Shown: piece after piece, positions 1 to 4,928 of the stretch
How the letters are laid out: each line of letters opens with the position of its first letter
Position numbering within the stretch: the first letter of the stretch is position 1
NCBI GenBank assembly: GCA_017549665.1
Contig: JAFYUD010000260.1
Location: 1 to 11,281, forward strand
DNA from: Clostridia bacterium
GTDB taxonomy: Bacteria > Bacillota_A > Clostridia > Oscillospirales > Acutalibacteraceae
Reading direction: 5' to 3'
DNA length: 11,281 nt
Program-made: the position numbers and the translations under genes
Notes under the pieces: model-generated
The model's input: the letters and a program-made list of their open reading frames with translations, nothing else
What the model was told of the DNA's origin: nothing
The model's database searches: none

Positions 1-822
1 TTCAAGGCAGCAGCTGAAAAGTACCTTGCTACAAAGAACGACGGTAAGGCAAACGCAGCAGCTACAAAGGAACTCGTTGCAGTTATGGAAGCAGGCGCAG
101 CAGCAGGTTGCGACAAGTGTGCAGCTATTCTCAAGAATAAAGAATTCCTCGCTAAGAAGTCTGTATGGATCTTCGGTGGTGACGGATGGGCATACGATAT
201 CGGTTTCGGCGGTCTTGACCATGTTCTTGCTCAGGGCAGAGACGTAAACGTTATGGTATTCGATACAGAAGTTTACTCAAACACAGGCGGACAGGCTTCA
301 AAGGCTTCTCAGGTTGGTCAGGTTGCTCAGTTCGCAGCAGCAGGTAAGGGCATCTCAAAGAAGAGCCTTGCTGAAATCGCAATGTCTTACGGCTACGTTT
401 ACGTTGCACAGATCGCTATGGGTGCTGACATGAACCAGACACTCAAGGCAATCGCTGAAGCTGAAGCTTACAACGGTCCTTCACTTATCATCGGCTACTC
501 ACCCTGTGAAATGCATTCAATCAAGGGCGGTATGGTTAACTGCCAGGCTGAAATGAAGAAGGCTGTTGATTGCGGTTACTGGAACATGTTCAGATACAAT
601 CCCGCACTCAAGGCAGAAGGCAAGAATCCCTTCACTCTCAACAGCAAGGAGCCCGCAACAGATGCATACCGTGCATTCCTTCTCAACGAAGCACGTTACG
701 CACAGCTTGTCGGTAAGTTCCCCGAGAGAGCAGAAGAGCTCTTCGCACAGTCCGAGAGACTTGCACAGGACAGATATGCTCACCTTGCAAAGCTCAAGGC
801 ACTCTACAGCATCGACGAATAA
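1..822 (+). CDS. nifJ: Pyruvate:ferredoxin (flavodoxin) oxidoreductase, C-terminal part (5' end outside window)
   Basis: The reading frame is open from base 1 and ends at TAA 820-822, leaving 273 residues of a protein that is normally about 1,170-1,200 long. PFOR oxidises pyruvate with CoA to acetyl-CoA and CO2 and reduces ferredoxin; it is cytoplasmic and central to fermentation in anaerobic Firmicutes. The visible part is the C-terminal thiamine-diphosphate-binding domain. It has FGGDGWAYDIG (about visible residues 58-68) and YSNTGGQ (about 92-98), which together form the ThDP/Mg site. YSPCEMH follows, with Cys169 at the position expected to ligate the [4Fe-4S] cluster nearest ThDP. A CDKC pair lies at about 37-40; its role is not assigned. 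Codon choice is strongly biased (AAG, CTC/CTT, GCA), as in highly expressed genes. A strong terminator follows 20 bases downstream, so this is the last gene of its transcript. The family is secure; the symbol could equally be por. Confidence 0.96.
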   Translation, partial: FKAAAEKYLATKNDGKANAAATKELVAVMEAGAAAGCDKCAAILKNKEFLAKKSVWIFGGDGWAYDIGFGGLDHVLAQGRDVNVMVFDTEVYSNTGGQASKASQVGQVAQFAAAGKGISKKSLAEIAMSYGYVYVAQIAMGADMNQTLKAIAEAEAYNGPSLIIGYSPCEMHSIKGGMVNCQAEMKKAVDCGYWNMFRYNPALKAEGKNPFTLNSKEPATDAYRAFLLNEARYAQLVGKFPERAEELFAQSERLAQDRYAHLAKLKALYSIDE

Positions 823-841
823 TTTTCAGATATGCAATAAA

Positions 842-878
842 CGACCCCTCGGTGAAAACCGAGGGGTTGATTTTTTTA
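842..878 (+). terminator. Rho-independent terminator of the PFOR gene
   Basis: A perfect 9-bp stem (CCCCTCGGT, 845-853, with ACCGAGGGG, 858-866) closes a GAAA tetraloop. Three further pairs at the base reach 842 and 869. It is followed by ATTTTTTTATTT. The T tract overlaps the stop codon of the convergent XRE gene (876-878). The opposite strand has only a poor T tract, so it serves mainly the plus strand. Confidence 0.93.
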
Positions 879-1091
879 TTTGTTGATATCAGGATTGTCT
901 GTACGTCCGAAAATATAGTCTAATGAAACATTGTAATACTCTGCAAGAGCGAGCAGAAATTCAAGCGGAATATTCTGAAATCCTCGTTCATACCGTGAGT
1001 AAATAGTCTGTTTTGTGTTCAGAATTGCTGCAACCTGTGCCTGAGTAAGGTCATGGTCTTCACGCAAATCCCGAAGCCGTCTTAAATACAT
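876..1091 (-). CDS. XRE/Cro-family helix-turn-helix transcriptional regulator (71 aa)
   Basis: This is a small single-domain DNA-binding protein, predicted to act as a dimeric repressor in the cytoplasm. The HTH_3 fold covers almost the whole chain: MYLRRLRDLREDHDLTQAQVA opens helix 1-2, ILNTKQTIYSRYERG (about residues 23-37) is the recognition region, and LALAEYYNVSLDYIFGRTD (about 47-65) is the usual closing helix and tail. There is no sensor or enzymatic domain. The ATG at 1091 was chosen because GAAGGTGG stands about five bases upstream. A longer frame opens at 1136, but its extra 15 residues lie inside a palindrome and lack a ribosome site. Upstream, two palindromic sites of one sequence (1103-1126 and 1160-1177) suggest autoregulation and control of the divergent dockerin gene. 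The family call is firm; target and ligand are unknown. Confidence 0.88.
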   Translation of the reverse strand: MYLRRLRDLREDHDLTQAQVAAILNTKQTIYSRYERGFQNIPLEFLLALAEYYNVSLDYIFGRTDNPDINK

Positions 1092-1102
1092 AAAACCACC
1101 TT

Positions 1103-1126
1103 CAATAGTACCTTTCTGTACTATTG
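1103..1126. promoter_or_regulatory. Palindromic operator 1 (probable XRE binding site)
   Basis: CAATAGTAC (1103-1111) and GTACTATTG (1118-1126) form a perfect 9-bp inverted repeat with a 6-base spacer. Its core, TAGTA-N8-TACTA, recurs at 1160-1177 with the same CCTTT at the start of the spacer. It lies in the leader of the XRE gene, ending 12 bases before its ATG, and its right arm touches the -35 box of the forward promoter (1124-1129). Binding by the adjacent XRE protein is inferred. Confidence 0.7.
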
Positions 1127-1152
1127 ACAATAACATAAATCTGTGATAGTAT
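1124..1152 (+). promoter_or_regulatory. Sigma-A-type promoter reading toward the dockerin genes
   Basis: TTGACA (1124-1129), a 17-base spacer and TAGTAT (1147-1152) give a perfect -35 and a 4/6 -10. Transcription would begin near 1159, inside operator 2, with a leader of about 160 bases before 1318. Operators overlap both the -35 edge and the start point, the classic arrangement for repression. A second possible promoter, TTGCAA (1269-1274) with 17 bases to TATTAT (1292-1297), would start within a few bases of the ribosome site. Confidence 0.55.
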
Positions 1153-1158
1153 TTACAT

Positions 1159-1186
1159 ATAGTACCTTTTGATACTACAAAACCAA
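1159..1186 (-). promoter_or_regulatory. Possible promoter of the XRE gene
   Basis: Read on the minus strand, TTGGTT (1181-1186), a 16-base spacer and TACTAT (1159-1164) give a modest sigma-A-type promoter. It would start near 1152 and leave a leader of about 60 bases that contains operator 1. Operator 2 sits between and over its boxes, consistent with autorepression. It faces the forward promoter. The call rests on box similarity alone. Confidence 0.35.
1160..1177. promoter_or_regulatory. Palindromic operator 2 (probable XRE binding site)
   Basis: TAGTA (1160-1164), CCTTTTGA and TACTA (1173-1177) repeat the TAGTA-N8-TACTA core of operator 1. The centres are 54 bases apart, close to five helical turns, so two dimers would sit on about the same face of the DNA. 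The site covers the predicted start of the forward transcript. Confidence 0.65.
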
Positions 1187-1317
1187 AAAAGCTTTGTATA
1201 TAACAGCAAAAGGCATTTCTTTGTCATTTTGCATATATAAATATCGGCTTTTTTGTAGTAAGTGTTTATTGCAATGCGAAAATCAGGGTGCTATTATAAA
1301 TATAAGGAGGTTATATT

Positions 1318-2907
1318 ATGAAAAAGAAAATTATCGGAATTATTGCTTGTATTATGGCGCTTGTGCTTGCTTTCGGTGTAACTGCCTTTGCTCAGAGCAT
1401 TGGTGACATTGACAATAACGGCAAAATCACCGCAGCAGATGCAAGACGTACACTCAGGCACGCTGCAAAGATTGAGGCGCTCAGCGAGGAGCAGCAGAAG
1501 CTTGCCGATGTGGACAAAAACGGTAAAATCACCGCAGCGGATGCAAGACTTATTCTTCGTGTTGCGGCAAGGCTTGACATTCCGTTTGATGAAAGGAATA
1601 TTGACGAGCATCTTATTGAAAAGGGAGTGCTCAATGTTGCCGTTGCCGATAACAGGTATCCGTTTGTCTACACGGAAAATGGTGAGATAAAGGGTTATAT
1701 GATAGAGCTTTTCAAAAAGCTTGAGGATGTTTACGAGGTTGAGGTAAGATTTCATCCTGTAAAAGAATATGAGATGCGCGATGCGATTGAAGCAAGTGCT
1801 TACGATATTGCATTATATGCGGATGTGGTATATTTTGATGGTGGTCTTAAATTTTCAGAGGTTTTGTACAGCAATCATCAGAATGCAGTTGTGGACGACT
1901 ATATAAGCAGTATAGATATTCTTAAGGAAATGCCCGGGGTTAAAATTGGTGTTATAAAGAACTCTCTTGCAGAAAAAATTCTTTTAAGAGATAAGGAACT
2001 TGGTGTGCTCAAGGCTGACAGTATTGTAAGCTTCACCACTTGTCTGGACGGTAAAAAAGCCGTTATGAACAAGGAAATATACGCATTTGTAACTGAGCAT
2101 AGGGGTGCTCAGCTTATGTGTAACGATGTTGATGTTTCAGGTGTTATTGTTTCACACGCATACAATGATGATGAGTATCTGTTTTTCGGAAACCCTGAAA
2201 GCGGTGAGCTTATAAAGCTTATCAGCAAGGTGGTAAACAAGGAGCAGGCAGAGAAGCTTGTTGATAAATACTGCCATTATGATGTTAAAAGTGAAATTGT
2301 GCCGTCATCATATACTGTTGATGTTGCTCCCGGCGGTACGGCTATAATCAAGCTTGATAATAATTCATTCTATTCCCCCTCACATTTAAGATGGACTGAT
2401 TTTGAAAAAAATCCGTTAAAGGTTGAGCTGTATCAGGTAAATTACAGAAGATATGAGACATATCTGCTTAAGATAATGGTTCCTGCTAATGCAAAGAGTA
2501 GCTATGTAACTGTTGCCTCAGAAGAAAATGTTGAGGTTAAAATAAAGGTTAATGTAACGGCTTCTGCAAGCCCCAATTATCATATTGCAGAAAAAACAGA
2601 TATTCCTGACTTTGGTGTTATGACAAAAACCACACCAAGTGTGCTTATTAACGGAATAACAAACATTCAGTACACATATACTGCGGCTGACCTTAATAAA
2701 AACGGTGTAACAATTCAGCAGGCAAGAAAATATTATGAAAAGCTCAGGGCGAACGGTTATACTTTCGTAATGGGTTATAATGACGGCTATAAAACTTATG
2801 AGAATAAAAAAACCGGTGAAACTGTAAGCTATCGTGAATTTTACACATCAGCCGGCAAGTTGGATAAAATTGTAATTGAAGGTATGTATCTTAACCATAT
2901 TAAATAA
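1318..2907 (+). CDS. Secreted protein with N-terminal dockerin and solute-binding-protein-like domain (529 aa)
   Basis: Residues 1-25 are a signal peptide (MKKK, hydrophobic core, AFA then Gln) for signal peptidase I export. A type I dockerin follows directly. Its first calcium loop is DIDNNGKITAAD (30-41) and its second is DVDKNGKITAAD (64-75), each followed by an A-R-x-x-L-R helix. Dockerins dock proteins to cohesins on cell-surface scaffoldins. Residues about 97-322 resemble the type 2 periplasmic-binding fold of family 3 solute-binding proteins (LNVAVADNRYPFVY, GYMIELFKKL, and GVKIGVIKNSLAE at the start of lobe 2). Residues about 325-415 look like a beta-sandwich linker, and 425-529 are an unassigned C-terminal domain rich in Tyr and Gly. 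AAGGAGG precedes the ATG by about seven bases. No permease or ATPase adjoins it, so a capture or sensing role on the surface is more likely than ordinary transport. The dockerin is firm, the binding fold is by pattern, and the ligand is unknown. Confidence 0.8.
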   Translation: MKKKIIGIIACIMALVLAFGVTAFAQSIGDIDNNGKITAADARRTLRHAAKIEALSEEQQKLADVDKNGKITAADARLILRVAARLDIPFDERNIDEHLIEKGVLNVAVADNRYPFVYTENGEIKGYMIELFKKLEDVYEVEVRFHPVKEYEMRDAIEASAYDIALYADVVYFDGGLKFSEVLYSNHQNAVVDDYISSIDILKEMPGVKIGVIKNSLAEKILLRDKELGVLKADSIVSFTTCLDGKKAVMNKEIYAFVTEHRGAQLMCNDVDVSGVIVSHAYNDDEYLFFGNPESGELIKLISKVVNKEQAEKLVDKYCHYDVKSEIVPSSYTVDVAPGGTAIIKLDNNSFYSPSHLRWTDFEKNPLKVELYQVNYRRYETYLLKIMVPANAKSSYVTVASEENVEVKIKVNVTASASPNYHIAEKTDIPDFGVMTKTTPSVLINGITNIQYTYTAADLNKNGVTIQQARKYYEKLRANGYTFVMGYNDGYKTYENKKTGETVSYREFYTSAGKLDKIVIEGMYLNHIK

Positions 2908-2943
2908 TAAATGGAATTCCCCGTATTTTAAGGAGTGCGCTTT

Positions 2944-3111
2944 ATGAAAAAGAAAATCATCGGAATTATTGCTTGTATTATGGCGCTTGTGCTTGCTTTC
3001 GGTGTAACTGCCTTTGCTCAGAGCATTGGTGACATTGACAATAACGGCAAAATCACCGCAGCAGACGCAAGAAAAATCCTCAGAGTAAGTGCACAGATAG
3101 ATACGTTTTAA
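2944..3111 (+). CDS. Secreted mini-dockerin peptide, single dockerin half (55 aa)
   Basis: This short gene starts at ATG 2944 with AAGGAG eight bases upstream and stops at TAA 3109-3111, 36 bases after the preceding gene, so it is probably co-transcribed. Its first 43 codons match those of the 529-residue protein at 127 of 129 bases. Both differences are silent (Ile5 ATT/ATC, Asp41 GAT/GAC). After cleavage at AFA the mature peptide would be about 30 residues: one calcium loop, DIDNNGKITAAD, one helix (ARKILRVSAQ), then IDTF. Known dockerins need two such halves to form the cohesin-binding fold, so this peptide is half a module. The last 12 codons resemble the end of the second half at protein level (LILRVAARLD) but not at base level. 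It may be functional (self-pairing, or completing another half) or a remnant of duplication. A good terminator follows immediately. Confidence 0.72.
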   Translation: MKKKIIGIIACIMALVLAFGVTAFAQSIGDIDNNGKITAADARKILRVSAQIDTF

Positions 3112-3117
3112 TGAAAC

Positions 3118-3150
3118 AAGATTGTCTTCCCACGAAGGCAATCTTTTTTT
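3118..3150 (+). terminator. Rho-independent terminator after the dockerin genes
   Basis: AAGATTGTCTTC (3118-3129) pairs with GAAGGCAATCTT (3134-3145) through 12 positions including one G-U, with a short CCAC loop, and runs into seven to eight T residues. It ends the transcript of the dockerin pair. Confidence 0.9.
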
Positions 3151-3198
3151 CAGTGAGCAATCAATAATGTCGGAACGCCGTTGGCGTTGGATTAAAAA

Positions 3199-3240
3199 TA
3201 ATGCACAATTCAGAATGCACAATGCACAATTATTTTTTAA
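3199..3240. repeat. Short AT-rich repeat with three ATGCACAAT units
   Basis: ATGCACAAT occurs at 3201-3209, 3215-3223 and 3222-3230, the last two overlapping by two bases. The block is flanked by AATAAT and ATTATT, so the ends can pair. It opens the 490-base gene-free stretch 3151-3641, which is otherwise made of other repeats. Nothing in it looks coding: the only plus-strand frame (3122-3313) crosses the terminator and two repeat types. Confidence 0.6.
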
Positions 3241-3247
3241 CGGCAAA

Positions 3248-3259
3248 CCTGTAGGGGCG
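3248..3259 (+). repeat. CCTGTAGGGGCG repeat end, inverted copy at 10436-10447
   Basis: The 12-base word CCTGTAGGGGCG lies just outside the large inverted repeat at 3279-3394. It occurs again in opposite orientation at 10436-10447, in the leader of the nucleotidyltransferase gene. It is probably a shared component of dispersed intergenic elements. Confidence 0.5.
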
Positions 3260-3278
3260 GCGCCCTCTCACAAAACAA

Positions 3279-3394
3279 GGCTCTCTCTTGGAGGGAGCTG
3301 TCAGCGAAGCTGACTGAGGGAGTAAAAAAGATTTTCAGCTTATTGCATACTCCCTCCGTCGCCTTCGGCGCCACCTCCCTCGGCGAGGGAGGCC
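3279..3394. repeat. GC-rich imperfect inverted repeat (REP/MITE-like element)
   Basis: A left arm of about 46 bases (3279-3324) and a right arm of about 47 (3348-3394) are imperfect reverse complements, separated by 23 AT-rich bases. Each arm carries internal GAGGGAG/CTCCCTC words and its own small hairpin (CAGCGAAGCTG on the left, GCGCCGAAGGCG read on the minus strand on the right), so the RNA can fold as one long stem or several short ones. Composition is far more GC-rich than the neighbourhood. Elements of this look are common between genes in gut Clostridia, from general knowledge. No transposase is linked. Confidence 0.7.
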
Positions 3395-3439
3395 TGGGTT
3401 ATTTTTAGTTTTTCCAAATCCAAGCACGCAGTGCTTCCG

Positions 3440-3466
3440 ACGTTACTCACTACTCATTACTCATTA
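3440..3466. repeat. Short tandem ACTCATT-type repeat
   Basis: ACTCACT, ACTCATT and ACTCATT follow each other with small linkers between about 3444 and 3464. This is low-complexity sequence between two larger repeats, and no gene is visible in it. Confidence 0.4.
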
Positions 3467-3489
3467 AAAACTCGTCAGGATAATTGATA

Positions 3490-3534
3490 GTGCAAGGACA
3501 TAGTATACACATTGTGCAAGGACATGGTATACAC
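3490..3534 (+). repeat. Two tandem 21-base repeats (GTGCAAGGACAT...GTATACAC), period 24
   Basis: Copies at 3490-3510 and 3514-3534 share 20 of 21 bases; the only change is TAGTATAC against TGGTATAC. Each ends in GTATAC, a 6-base palindrome. The pair ends about 30 bases before the -35 box of the next gene, so it could be an upstream regulatory site. It could also be the debris of a mobile element. Confidence 0.6.
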
Positions 3535-3565
3535 CCCTCCCGAAAGACATTCAGAATCTTTTTTG

Positions 3566-3594
3566 TTGACAAACAAAATAAGGTATGATATATT
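3566..3594 (+). promoter_or_regulatory. Sigma-A promoter of the zinc-ribbon membrane protein gene
   Basis: TTGACA (3566-3571), 17 bases, then TATATT (3589-3594): a near-consensus promoter. The start would be near 3600, right at a small hairpin CGGGC-GGAT-GCCCG (3600-3613), with the ribosome site AAGGAG about 30 bases further on. Confidence 0.8.
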
Positions 3595-3641
3595 GAAATC
3601 GGGCGGATGCCCGGAATTCAAACGTAAGGAGTAATTGAAAA

Positions 3642-4547
3642 ATGGTTGAATTTTTTGAAACGTTCGGCGTGATGATATTATTTTTTGCTATCAGTCTGTT
3701 TCAGATAGCAGCGGCTGTGTTTGCTGTGCTGTTTATGCATCATTCCGCAAGATACAGAAATCACACCCTTTCCGTCGGCTGGTATATCTGCGGATTCCTT
3801 TTCGGCTTATGGACACTGATTGTCTTTCTTGCTACGAGAAAGGATTTCCCAGGTCCCGATACGAAGAAATGCCCCTATTGCGGCTGCATTTTTCCGTCAA
3901 CATTCGAGGAATGTCAGAACTGTCACATGCCTTTGCCTGTGAGTGACGAGGAAATGAAGAAAAAAGACCACAAGCTCAGTAAAATTTTCTGCACGCTTGC
4001 GGTGATATTCTACGTTCTTATTATTGCCGGTACGGTAACAGTAAGTGTCGTTATGGTCAATGACATAATAGGCACGGTAACGGGAGAGTACAGCGGAAAC
4101 AGAATTGCCGTTGACGGTGTGTATTACGACAAAATGGGCAACAGCTATGAAAACGAAGCTGACGTTCTGTTCTATGATGAAGAGGGTCATGTTTATACCT
4201 TCACCGAAAAAGAAATCGAGGACGATGATTACGTTACATACTCAGAGTGGTATTACGTCCGTGACGACGGAAAGCTGTATGCCGAGTATGATTGCTACGT
4301 AACGGAAGACGGCTGGTTCTGGTGCGATAAGGCAGATGTGCTTGAGTATTATTCACCTGAGCCGGAGTCAATGACTCCCGAAGAGCTTGATGCGTATTAC
4401 GAAAATATGATTAATGACGTTGAGGATGAGTATAAGTATTATGATTATCCCCTCAATGATGCGGACGGAAACAAGTACTACAGCGCATACGAAGCATCAT
4501 GGAACGCAAACGGTGAGCTTATCACTGCCGCAAATGATATTTACTGA
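3642..4547 (+). CDS. Membrane protein with zinc ribbon and acidic Tyr-rich outer domain, function unknown (301 aa)
   Basis: I do not recognise a named family. Residues about 9-34 and 45-65 are membrane segments. A zinc-ribbon-like knuckle pair, CPYC (Cys77, Cys80) and CQNC (Cys91, Cys94), lies in the loop after the second. A third segment spans about 114-140. The rest (about 145-301) is very acidic and rich in Tyr, Asp and Glu, with repeated short W/Y-Y-V-x-D-D/E-G stretches that suggest small beta repeats. If the Cys knuckles are cytoplasmic, the tail is outside the cell. ATG 3642 follows AAGGAG with a 10-base spacing, slightly long. The gene has its own promoter and a terminator, so it is monocistronic. 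Zinc-ribbon membrane proteins of this layout are common hypothetical proteins in Clostridia; some take part in surface or stress functions, but nothing here proves it. Confidence 0.8.
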   Translation: MVEFFETFGVMILFFAISLFQIAAAVFAVLFMHHSARYRNHTLSVGWYICGFLFGLWTLIVFLATRKDFPGPDTKKCPYCGCIFPSTFEECQNCHMPLPVSDEEMKKKDHKLSKIFCTLAVIFYVLIIAGTVTVSVVMVNDIIGTVTGEYSGNRIAVDGVYYDKMGNSYENEADVLFYDEEGHVYTFTEKEIEDDDYVTYSEWYYVRDDGKLYAEYDCYVTEDGWFWCDKADVLEYYSPEPESMTPEELDAYYENMINDVEDEYKYYDYPLNDADGNKYYSAYEASWNANGELITAANDIY

Positions 4548-4560
4548 AAGTTAAAAGCAG

Positions 4561-4596
4561 AACGGAAGCCGATCAGTAACCGGCTTCCGTTTTTTT
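4561..4596 (+). terminator. Rho-independent terminator after the zinc-ribbon membrane protein
   Basis: A perfect 11-bp stem, AACGGAAGCCG (4561-4571) with CGGCTTCCGTT (4581-4591), a 9-base loop and a run of T to 4596. It lies 13 bases after the stop codon and separates this gene from the convergent ynzC. Confidence 0.93.
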
Positions 4597-4607
4597 GATT
4601 GCTTAAA

Positions 4608-4817
4608 TCACTTTTTACCTTTTCTTGTGATTTTTTCCTTTGTTCCGTCGGGACGCAGGATTGTTGTGTTTTCCAGCTGACCTACAAGTGAAGCCTTGAA
4701 AGAAGCTACATATTCAGCTCTTAAAATGCGCTGTTCCTCTTTTTCTTCATCTGTAAGACCTTCTGATCTTGATTTGCGGGCAAGCTCATTGATTCTGTCA
4801 ATTTTAGACTGTTCCAT
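4608..4817 (-). CDS. ynzC: DUF896 / UPF0291 family protein, YnzC-like (69 aa)
   Basis: This is a small cytoplasmic helical protein whose biochemical role is not established in the family. The signature is near-complete: KIDRINELARKSRSEGLTDE at the N-terminus, EEQRILRAEYVASFKASL in the second helix, then GQLENTTILRPDGT and a basic tail. Length fits the family (about 60-80). In Bacillus subtilis ynzC sits with the SOS genes yneA and yneB. Neither is here and no LexA box was seen, so SOS control cannot be assumed. The start at 4817 is preceded by GGTGAT, the downstream half of an extended Shine-Dalgarno sequence, very close to the ATG. A strong promoter ends only about nine bases upstream of the start codon, so the leader is extremely short. 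Confidence 0.9.
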   Translation of the reverse strand: MEQSKIDRINELARKSRSEGLTDEEKEEQRILRAEYVASFKASLVGQLENTTILRPDGTKEKITRKGKK

Positions 4818-4832
4818 ATTATCACCAGGAGT

Positions 4833-4861
4833 ATTATATATTAATTGAAAAAAATTTTCAA
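4833..4861 (-). promoter_or_regulatory. Sigma-A promoter of ynzC
   Basis: On the minus strand TTGAAA (4856-4861), 17 bases and TATAAT (4833-4838) make a nearly perfect promoter. The predicted start, about 4826, gives a leader of about nine bases. A perfect 8-bp inverted repeat, ATTGAAAA (4844-4851) with TTTTCAAT (4855-4862), covers the -35 box and could be an operator. It is AT-rich, so chance is possible. Confidence 0.8.
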
Positions 4862-4868
4862 TATCTAC

Positions 4869-4896
4869 TTGAAGAAATGCAATAAAATTGTATAAT
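4869..4896 (+). promoter_or_regulatory. Sigma-A promoter of the galT operon
   Basis: TTGAAG (4869-4874), a 16-base spacer and TATAAT (4891-4896), with TG two bases before the -10. The leader is about 25 bases and carries CAGGAG eight bases before ATG 4929. Its -35 lies about eight bases from that of the divergent ynzC promoter, so one regulator could affect both. Confidence 0.78.
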
Positions 4897-4928
4897 ATAA
4901 TAAAGAAATATTATCAGGAGTGATATAT

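Noticed and set aside
876..1136. XRE frame starting at 1136 (86 residues)
   Set aside because: The 15 extra residues are encoded by the palindromic operator and have no ribosome site; ATG 1091 has GAAGGTGG at good distance and gives the standard family length.
3122..3313. 63-residue plus-strand frame
   Set aside because: It crosses the terminator, the ATGCACAAT repeat and the large inverted repeat; its composition follows the repeats and there is no ribosome site.
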